Below are positions 55,066-62,229 of a stretch of 62,229 nucleotides of DNA, piece after piece. The DNA is from a virus, in the IMG/VR virus record IMGVR_UViG_3300027836_000012, positions 1 through 62,229 of that record. One strand, given 5' to 3'. A model generated the notes under the pieces. It was given only the letters and a program-made list of their open reading frames with translations, was not told the origin of the DNA and did no database searches. Position numbers and translations under genes: made by a program. The stretch's first letter is position 1, and each line of letters begins with the position of its first letter.

Positions 55066-58000
55066 ATGGGAAAGAAACAGATTAAGGATTATAAATTTGT
55101 ACCTGGATTGATTCCGCCAGATGCTAATCAGTATCCAAATGCTGTGAATCTTATCACAGCAAATAAAGAATATATCATAGAAGAGATCATCGGCTACTTA
55201 ACTTTCCAAAGTGGCGGTCCTCTTAGTGCTCCTGTAGCTAGACCAAATGCTGTTGCGCAGTTAACTAATAACAAAGAGTTTATTAAAGAAGAAGCCAGTG
55301 CATATATTACAGCACAACAAGCCACTCAATCAGTATTAAATCTAGTTCCTAATGCCCACGCTCTTATTCTTTCCAATAAAGAATTTATTAAAGATGAGAC
55401 AGAAGCTTGGTTAGACGATCAAGTTACTACTTTGAACCCGCCATTTGACAGTGTAAGCACCTATGTTCCTTTAAAATTAAAAAGTGATATTGGCGAATTT
55501 ATTGATGCATTGTTAAAAGACATTCGATATGGCGGCAACGAATGGACTATTAATACCGTTGAAGATTATTTTTCAGCTGGTGTGTTTTTATTTACAGGTT
55601 CACGAGCTCCAGAAGCACTGGTCTATGAGTTTGTTAAAGGACTTATTAACGACTATATTTTACCTAAAGTAATTTATCCGTCACTGCAAGAATTAAGTGT
55701 ACAAAGCATTGTAGGCGGCACAGCAGAAGTAAGCGCAGAAAACAGTGTAACAGCATTAATTGACACTATCAAGGATGTAATTGAAGACGGACTTAGTGCA
55801 ATCCCTGCTTACGTTAACCCAACTTATCCGTTTGGTGCGTTATATACCCTTAATCCAGAAAAATGCAAGCGAGATATAGGTTACATAGTTGATGCTTACA
55901 TTGCTGACATTACTGGTTACGGTAATGCTGAAACTATTAGAACTGTAAGAATGTACTGGCGTAGCGGTGTTGCACAAATTGATGGCAGCAGAGCCGCAGA
56001 AGTTGCAGTACACGTATTTTTAAAATCGTTGATCAACACCAACGTTATACCTAGAGTGGCTTATGCAACACAGCAAAGCCCAGTCATTGCCGCACAAAGT
56101 CTCACTGGTAATCCAGGTGAAGCTGGCACTGTGACAGCATTTAATACACTAGCTGATATTGTAATTGCTGTTATTGGTACCGGGCTAAGTGCTGTGCCAG
56201 CATTTGTATACAACTACAATGCAGCCTTTGCCGGGTATACATACAATGCTACTAAATGCCGCAGAGATGCCGGCTACATTGTCGACAGTTATATCTACGA
56301 TATGACCTATGGCGGTAATTCTAGCACGTGGTATGTCAGTTCAAGATATTGGCTTAACGGTCAAGCACAGGTTGATGGTAACAGACAGCCTGAAATATTA
56401 GCACACACATTTGCAAGAAACTTGATCAATGATGATATCCTTATCAACAAATATTTTGCATCATACCAAATATCAACTTTACAAGTTATTGCTTTAGGTG
56501 CCGCAGGTGAAGTTGGTGCTAGTTCAAAAGTTACGGTGTTGTCAAACATACTGTTGAATACTATCCAAACTGGACTTAGCGCATTACCTCGCAACGATGC
56601 GCCCGGTAGTCAAAATGCCGGATTGTTACCAAACGCAGTAACACTAATCGAAGCTAATAAAAAATATATTGCGGCAGAGACGCTGGCATTAATTGCCTAT
56701 AACGTGGCTAATAACATTGCACCGTATGTGTTCTATACTTACAACCAAGCTAAATGTGAGCGTGATATCAGTTATGTTCTAGAAGGCTATATAACCGATC
56801 TTAAACGTGGTGGGAACAGACAAACCGTACACAATGCTAGTAAGTATTGGGAAAACGGTATTGCACAAGTTGACGGTGACAGAGAGCCAGAAATTGTTGC
56901 TCATACATTTATTCGAGATTTGATCGATAACTATATTTTAGAAAACGTAGCCTATGCATCTCGTCAAACTCTTGTTAATCAATATATTAACAACAGTATC
57001 ACTACTGAAATATTTGCCAAGACTAGAGTTAAAGAATTAACCAACACTGTAATAGATGTTATTCAGTTTGGATTAACATATTTGCCAGCTACAGTGTCAA
57101 ACAGGGGTTATATTAAAGTACAAGGATTCTTCAAATTAAAAGATTTCTTATTAGTTACCAACACTTCACGAAATATTATTCTTTACAACTTTGCTGATCA
57201 AAATGCCGCGGCTGAAGTAACCTATAGTGAATTTGCAGATTCCGACTTCCCTGGATTTATTTACGGAACTGACAAAGTTACTACTTTAACCTTTGACGTT
57301 GACACCAGCGGTCATATGGTCACTGACAACATTCAAGTTTTTGTAGAAGGTAAAGAAACAACAGTTCGTATGAACTCTATTGCAACAGACGCAATGGAGC
57401 GTCTCAAAGTTGGCCTTCCACAGTCCATGCTTGATGCTGACTTTGAATACGGATTACAACCAACTAAGTGGCAAGTTATTTCAATGATGCGTAACTATCC
57501 AAGTATCTATGAAATTCCTGGTACGGATCAATCAGTACTAACTGTGGTAACAGATGCTTCTGCCAGTACAGCGGGTGTAGGAGCATCATTAATCACAGTA
57601 ACTACATCAGGACCACATGGATATATTGTAGGAACTCCATTTACTATCAAAGCTTTGGCCAATACTATCAGTGGATTTAGCCGTGCAGAAGGTAGTTTCT
57701 TAGTGTTCTCGGTTCCGTCAAATACAACTTTTACCTACTACGGCAAGTCTAAGGTAGGAACAACCAACGGACAAGTGTTGGCAACCACATATACTCAATT
57801 ACGTAAAGGTTCATTTTACACAGGTGCTGCCGTAGGTGTACCAATTTTTAGTGTTCAATCAAACGGTAGCTCTGGAAATATTATTACTAGTTTGACATCA
57901 CCGTTAGGTGCTGACTATGTAGGTTTTACTGGCGTAGTGCCCCCAACCGGTGCTCCAGTAAGCGGCGCCGGTATTAATCCAGGTACACAGGTAACTGGCG

Positions 58001-61000
58001 TTGTTGGTACTGGAAGTTCTGTTAATTCAACATTGACTAGTACTGCTGAAATTGGTGCTACAAGTCTTGTGATCAACAACACTGCTGGCATTTTGCCAGG
58101 GCAAGTTATTGATCGCGGCGACGGATTTGCTATCAAAGTTACACAAATTGTAGGTTCAGCAGTTAGCCTAGATGGTACACTGACTTCTAGAATAATAGGA
58201 AGTACAGAATCGTATATCGGTCAAACTGGTGCAACTAATGGAGCTGGTGTCGGCGCAGTATTTACAGTGTCAAGAAATGGCGCTTCATATAGTGCAACGG
58301 CTACTACACCAGGTACCGGTTATGTAACTGGTAATACTATTACTATCTTAGGTGCTGGCCTCGAAGGTACAACTCCTGCAAACAACGCAACGTTGACAGT
58401 TGCCACAGCAAGTCCTAGATTTACAGTAGCGACTTTTGACGACAACTCCTTAGTACGTAGTATTGGTTATATCACTACTACCGGATTGGCAACTACTGTT
58501 AGCCCATCGGGCGGTACTGGACTAACTGTCAACGTTACAATTAACGAGTTTGGTGAAATTCAAACCGTGTCAGTTAACAATGCAGGTAATGGATATTCTG
58601 TCAATGACGTTATTACTATCGTTAGCGGAGTTACTAGAGGAGTTGTTCAGGGTTTCAACACAGGACCAAACTTTACATCTGGTAGCGGATATACTAGCGG
58701 AACTGCTGTGGCTACAACTACTACAGGCGGTGGCGTTGGCCTAACTGTTAACACAACTGCTAACCCATTAGGTGGCGCAAGAACCCTAGGTGAAATAACC
58801 AACGGTGGGTCTGGCTACGGAGCAAACGTGGGTGTTGCTACATCGGGTGGGACAGGTAACGGGCTAACAGTTAACACCCTAGTTGACGGCAGTGGCGCAG
58901 TTACAGGTGTAACTATTAACCAACGAGGTAGTGGGTATACATTTGGTGACCCTATTACAATTAATGGCGGTAGCGGCACCGCGGCATTCACTATTGATGT
59001 TGTGACTAACCAAGAAATTACTAATGTGGTGGTTAACAATGGCGGCAGTGGATATCAAGCAGGCGACACTGTAACAATCAGCGGCGGTGGCAACAACGCC
59101 AACGTTAACATTGCACAAGTTACAGCTGACGGCACTATTCAAGTGGCAACAATCAACGACGGTGGGTTAATTCAAACTGTGACAGCAACTGGAACACCGA
59201 TTACGGCAGTTGCTAAATCTTTTGTAAGTGCTGTGACATTTAGTGAACCAATTATTGCACAAATTAACTCTGGCAGCACTCTGCCATATAGTGCTATTGC
59301 AACAATACAAGTTGACTTTGCCAACGCTCATGGATTTATACCCGGTAACACATTAACCACTACAATTAGTAGCTCAGGGTCAAATCATGTGTTGGCTCAA
59401 GGTAGTTTCTTTGTAGAACAAGTTCCGAGCGCTACCCAACTTAGATTTACTGCTAGAGCAGCCGGTACTGTAGATACCACTGCTACACTAACTGGTACAG
59501 TGTATGCAAGACCAGACAGCTTCTATGTACATAGACCTTACGATGGAGGTGTGCAGTTAGGCACCGGTGGGCCACAACACGGAGCAAGTGCAGTTCGTAT
59601 GAGTAAGAAATACATTCGTTACCAGTCAGGTAAGGGTGTTATGTACAACACTGGTGCATTGTTTGCTCCTAGTTACGATATACGAAGCATGACAGCAACA
59701 GCAACAACTATTGGTAGTTTTATCACAGTGGTTACCGATGACACTGATCACGGTTGCCAAATTGGTGCAGAAATTACTATTAACGGTGCAGTTACTACCG
59801 GTTATAACGGTGTGTTTAAAGTAGTAGATGTCACTGATGAACGTACATTTAAAGTGCAATCAACCCAAGTGTTAGGTGCTACTACTGCTGATCTAAGTGG
59901 TAGTTGCCAGATGGCTGTACGCACATGGCACGGCGCAACTGTACGGGCCGGCGCATACGACGACCAAAATGGTATGTTCTGGCAATACGATGGTAAAACA
60001 TTAGCAGTGGGTCGTAGAAGTTCTACGTTCCAAATTGCCGGTGTAGTGTCAGTTAACGTTGACAGCAATTTAATTACAGGCAGTAACACTAGATTTACAC
60101 AACAACTATCCGCAGGTGATCGTGTGGTCATTAAAGGTATGAGTCACGTGGTTACACAGATTGCCAGTGATACTAGTATGACAGTGTCGCCTGACTTTAG
60201 AGGCGTAATTAATGTTAATAACGTCAAGCTGTGCAAGACAACTGATATTATTGTTCCGCAATCAGATTTTAATCTTGATGCATTAAACGGATCAGGACCA
60301 AGTGGATATAATGTTGACATCACTAAGATGCAGATGATTGGTATGCAGTACACTTGGTACGGTGCTGGATTTATTGATTTTATGCTACGTGGTAGTGACG
60401 GCAATTACACATTTGCACACAGATTCCGTAACAGTAACACAAACACCGAAGCATACATGCGTACTGGTAACTTGCCCGTTCGATATGAAGTTATCAATGA
60501 AGGTGCTAGAGATAGATTAGGGGCTGCAATGACCAACAGTCAAACAACTGTAGTTCTAGAAGATGCCTATTGGTTCCCTAATAACGGTACTGTTATGATT
60601 GATAATGAAATGATCAGTTATACTGGCAGAACTCAAACTACATTAACTGGCTGCACACGATCTGCACAACTTAGCCAGTTTGTGTCAGGAAGTTCAAGAA
60701 GCTTCACAGCAGGAGCTGCCGCTGTACACAACAAGGGCGCTGGTGTTATTTTAATTAGTAATACAGTTACTCCAATTATTAGTCACTGGGGTAGTGCATT
60801 TTTAACAGACGGTCGCTTTGATACTGATCGAGGCTACATCTTTAACTATGCGGCCACTAATATTTCTATCACAACCACAAGACAAACTGCGTTCTTAATT
60901 CGTTTAGCACCAAGTGTATCAAACGCTATTGTTGGTGACTTAGGTGAGCGTGAACTGTTAAACAGAGCGCAGTTATTGTTAAACGGTATTGAAATTACAT

Positions 61001-61944
61001 CTGATACTGGTACCGGTGGTATTGTACTTGAAGGTGTGTTAAATCCGCAAAACTATCCAATTAATCCAGCTGACATTCAATGGACTGGCCTGCAAGGAGC
61101 TGCTCAAGGTGGTCAACCTAGCTTTGCACAAATTGCACCTGGCGGTAGTGTGAACTGGAACGGCGGCGGAACACAGACTACTGCAACTGCTACAACAAAT
61201 GCGTTTGTTTCCGGCACTATTGCATTAGGTGCAGTGTTCAGTGGCCGATCAATATCAAACGGTGATAGTAGAGTGTTTATTACCCAGGCAAACTTTAACA
61301 CTTATAACTCACAAGGTTTGGCAGCAGGTGATGCTATCTCTGGAAGTGGTATACAGGCTAATACCGTTATTAATAGTATTAACTTCTATGGTAACATCAG
61401 TGGTACCAACTACTATCAGATTACTATGAACAGGGCCGCCAATCAAAACGTCACAGGTGCAACTAACGTAAGTGTACAAAAAACTTACAATCTTGCAACA
61501 ACTAGTACCCTGTTCTTCCAACAGGCCAGCTGGGAAACTTCTACTGCCAAGGCTGGTACAGAAGTTAGTGATACACTGTTCCCCGCAGGTACGTTTGTAA
61601 GCAGTGCTACATTATTAGGTTATTTTGGTACTAACTACTATCGTGTAACATTCAGTCAAACCTCAACGTCTACACCGGTAGTTGCAGGATCTACTACTAT
61701 TACATTTAAATTTGGTAATCCGCCTTATGCGCAACCCGGAGAAACTGTATTCTCCTTCGTGGCAGCGCCAGGTGGCACATCAACTCTAGATCTAACAGAA
61801 CTTAAAGAATTGACCAACACTACACTAGGTGGACGAGGAACGTATCCAAACGGTCCTGACGTACTGGCTATTAACGTGTACAAGTCATCTGGAACTGCTG
61901 TTGCATCTAACATCGTTCTACGATGGGGTGAAGCACAGGCATAA
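55066..61944 (+). CDS. Giant virion structural protein (2292 aa)
   Basis: Starts 18 nt after the fibre gene with AAGGAAGA upstream. The N-terminal third (about residues 130-690) has four or five copies of a module of about 135 residues (for example CKRDIGYIVDAYIADITGYG, then WRSGVAQIDGSRAAE). The middle has many short beta repeats of the type GGSGYxxGDxVTIxGG, suggesting a beta-helix or fibre. The C-terminal part is Thr/Ala/Gly-rich. Similar proteins occur in T4-like marine phages; likely a baseplate or fibre component. Confidence 0.8.
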   Translation: MGKKQIKDYKFVPGLIPPDANQYPNAVNLITANKEYIIEEIIGYLTFQSGGPLSAPVARPNAVAQLTNNKEFIKEEASAYITAQQATQSVLNLVPNAHALILSNKEFIKDETEAWLDDQVTTLNPPFDSVSTYVPLKLKSDIGEFIDALLKDIRYGGNEWTINTVEDYFSAGVFLFTGSRAPEALVYEFVKGLINDYILPKVIYPSLQELSVQSIVGGTAEVSAENSVTALIDTIKDVIEDGLSAIPAYVNPTYPFGALYTLNPEKCKRDIGYIVDAYIADITGYGNAETIRTVRMYWRSGVAQIDGSRAAEVAVHVFLKSLINTNVIPRVAYATQQSPVIAAQSLTGNPGEAGTVTAFNTLADIVIAVIGTGLSAVPAFVYNYNAAFAGYTYNATKCRRDAGYIVDSYIYDMTYGGNSSTWYVSSRYWLNGQAQVDGNRQPEILAHTFARNLINDDILINKYFASYQISTLQVIALGAAGEVGASSKVTVLSNILLNTIQTGLSALPRNDAPGSQNAGLLPNAVTLIEANKKYIAAETLALIAYNVANNIAPYVFYTYNQAKCERDISYVLEGYITDLKRGGNRQTVHNASKYWENGIAQVDGDREPEIVAHTFIRDLIDNYILENVAYASRQTLVNQYINNSITTEIFAKTRVKELTNTVIDVIQFGLTYLPATVSNRGYIKVQGFFKLKDFLLVTNTSRNIILYNFADQNAAAEVTYSEFADSDFPGFIYGTDKVTTLTFDVDTSGHMVTDNIQVFVEGKETTVRMNSIATDAMERLKVGLPQSMLDADFEYGLQPTKWQVISMMRNYPSIYEIPGTDQSVLTVVTDASASTAGVGASLITVTTSGPHGYIVGTPFTIKALANTISGFSRAEGSFLVFSVPSNTTFTYYGKSKVGTTNGQVLATTYTQLRKGSFYTGAAVGVPIFSVQSNGSSGNIITSLTSPLGADYVGFTGVVPPTGAPVSGAGINPGTQVTGVVGTGSSVNSTLTSTAEIGATSLVINNTAGILPGQVIDRGDGFAIKVTQIVGSAVSLDGTLTSRIIGSTESYIGQTGATNGAGVGAVFTVSRNGASYSATATTPGTGYVTGNTITILGAGLEGTTPANNATLTVATASPRFTVATFDDNSLVRSIGYITTTGLATTVSPSGGTGLTVNVTINEFGEIQTVSVNNAGNGYSVNDVITIVSGVTRGVVQGFNTGPNFTSGSGYTSGTAVATTTTGGGVGLTVNTTANPLGGARTLGEITNGGSGYGANVGVATSGGTGNGLTVNTLVDGSGAVTGVTINQRGSGYTFGDPITINGGSGTAAFTIDVVTNQEITNVVVNNGGSGYQAGDTVTISGGGNNANVNIAQVTADGTIQVATINDGGLIQTVTATGTPITAVAKSFVSAVTFSEPIIAQINSGSTLPYSAIATIQVDFANAHGFIPGNTLTTTISSSGSNHVLAQGSFFVEQVPSATQLRFTARAAGTVDTTATLTGTVYARPDSFYVHRPYDGGVQLGTGGPQHGASAVRMSKKYIRYQSGKGVMYNTGALFAPSYDIRSMTATATTIGSFITVVTDDTDHGCQIGAEITINGAVTTGYNGVFKVVDVTDERTFKVQSTQVLGATTADLSGSCQMAVRTWHGATVRAGAYDDQNGMFWQYDGKTLAVGRRSSTFQIAGVVSVNVDSNLITGSNTRFTQQLSAGDRVVIKGMSHVVTQIASDTSMTVSPDFRGVINVNNVKLCKTTDIIVPQSDFNLDALNGSGPSGYNVDITKMQMIGMQYTWYGAGFIDFMLRGSDGNYTFAHRFRNSNTNTEAYMRTGNLPVRYEVINEGARDRLGAAMTNSQTTVVLEDAYWFPNNGTVMIDNEMISYTGRTQTTLTGCTRSAQLSQFVSGSSRSFTAGAAAVHNKGAGVILISNTVTPIISHWGSAFLTDGRFDTDRGYIFNYAATNISITTTRQTAFLIRLAPSVSNAIVGDLGERELLNRAQLLLNGIEITSDTGTGGIVLEGVLNPQNYPINPADIQWTGLQGAAQGGQPSFAQIAPGGSVNWNGGGTQTTATATTNAFVSGTIALGAVFSGRSISNGDSRVFITQANFNTYNSQGLAAGDAISGSGIQANTVINSINFYGNISGTNYYQITMNRAANQNVTGATNVSVQKTYNLATTSTLFFQQASWETSTAKAGTEVSDTLFPAGTFVSSATLLGYFGTNYYRVTFSQTSTSTPVVAGSTTITFKFGNPPYAQPGETVFSFVAAPGGTSTLDLTELKELTNTTLGGRGTYPNGPDVLAINVYKSSGTAVASNIVLRWGEAQA

Positions 61945-61947
61945 CAG

Positions 61948-61971
61948 AAAAGGCCCGCAAGGGCCTTTTTT
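61948..61971 (+). terminator. Rho-independent terminator of the structural genes
   Basis: AAAAGGCCC-GCAA-GGGCCTTTTTT, right after the stop at 61944. Confidence 0.88.
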
Positions 61972-61983
61972 AATGGCAAAAAG

Positions 61984-62002
61984 AAACCCGCCGAAGCGGG
62001 TT
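61984..62002 (-). terminator. Rho-independent terminator of the tmRNA
   Basis: Minus-strand AACCCGC-TTCG-GCGGGTT followed by a T-rich run; about 50 nt after the tag stop codon. Confidence 0.82.
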
Positions 62003-62229
62003 CTGCTATTTTTGGTGACAAGGTATAACTACCTCGCAAGTGCAGTTTCTTAGGCTGCTAGTTCGAAACGCTCAGCGTTTGCGGCGCTAGCCACGAATGC
62101 TGGAACTTCGAAAAACTTGAATGTATTTGCGTTTGCATTTACGAGTTTTGCTTGATTTAGAGTCATCGCCTACTCAGTTGCCGTCTCTATTATCTCACCC
62201 TGTCGAAACCATGGCAGGCCCATCAGAAA
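62003..62229 (-). ncRNA. ssrA: tmRNA coding half, probably permuted two-piece type (cut by right edge)
   Basis: Minus strand from 62221: GGGCCTG, then CCATGGTTTCGACAGGG, matching the conserved tmRNA 5' end. The tag frame begins at a GCA (62136 or 62130), includes NTFKFFEVPAF and ANAERFELAA, and ends at TAA 62050; the LAA end is the usual protease signal. GCAG...CTGC around the stop matches tmRNA helix 5. A terminator follows at once and no T arm or CCA lies downstream, so the 3' half should lie upstream, beyond the window, as in permuted tmRNAs. Confidence 0.82.

Noticed and set aside
62050-62166. 38-codon frame starting ATG 62166 (MTLNQAKLV...) as an ordinary protein
   Set aside because: It lies inside the tmRNA signature, has no Shine-Dalgarno site, and its end coincides with the tag stop and helix 5.
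1-62229. Insertion sequences, integrase and attachment sites
   Set aside because: No transposase or integrase motif seen; the tRNA 3' fragment at 47377 alone is not enough to call an att site.

Overview
The window looks like an accessory-rich stretch of a large T4-like tailed phage that infects a Gram-negative bacterium. The evidence is dense, overlapping genes with frequent ATGA stop/start junctions, T4/cyanophage-type late promoter motifs (NATAAATA) directly in front of several genes, two long virion fibre/baseplate-type genes at the right end, a T4-type DNA ligase and polynucleotide kinase, and a very large tRNA array. Early or constitutive promoters are near-perfect sigma70 sites (TTGACA-N17-TATAAT). 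Together with signal peptides, lipoboxes and an outer-membrane beta-barrel protein, these suggest a proteobacterial host. The exact host cannot be read from the sequence.

Layout. 1-5.3 kb: surface or sugar modification genes (SGNH hydrolase cut by the left edge, glycosyltransferase-like protein, NAD-dependent epimerase, radical SAM protein). 5.5-18.2 kb: a minus-strand run of small phage genes with MazG-like pyrophosphohydrolase, BI-1 membrane protein, DNA ligase, ClpP, envelope lipoproteins including an entericidin-like peptide, metallophosphoesterase, three HExxH proteins, an AbrB-like protein and translation initiation factor IF-1. 18.2-33.7 kb: a metabolic island with two acyl desaturases, a sterol-desaturase-like protein, a nitronate-monooxygenase-like flavoprotein, PP-loop ATPases, GNAT acetyltransferases, B12/radical SAM enzyme, 2OG oxygenase, DctP-like binding protein and FkbM methyltransferase. 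33.7-38.2 kb: polynucleotide kinase, (p)ppGpp-hydrolase-like HD protein, phosphatases, and a DUF2828 (Ro60/TROVE-like) von Willebrand protein preceded by about 500 nt of strongly structured non-coding RNA. 38.7-50.7 kb: tRNA genes for all 20 amino acids including an initiator tRNA, interleaved with RNA polymerase omega, two more PP-loop enzymes, PanD, an HNH endonuclease and several hairpin-bounded spacers. 50.7-53.5 kb: peroxiredoxin AhpC, AhpD, an SDR protein, an AspH-like oxygenase and an outer-membrane protein. 53.6-61.9 kb (plus strand): two virion proteins. The right edge holds the coding half of a tmRNA on the minus strand.

How it fits together. The most coherent theme is takeover and maintenance of translation: IF-1, initiator tRNA, a full tRNA set, a tmRNA that appears to be of the permuted two-piece type, ClpP that could degrade tagged products, a (p)ppGpp hydrolase, and a Ro60-like protein whose leader RNA carries the same covarying structural element (about five copies in the window) that also sits directly behind two tRNAs. 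A second theme is envelope and lipid remodelling. Functions are inferred from motifs read by eye; no database search was possible.
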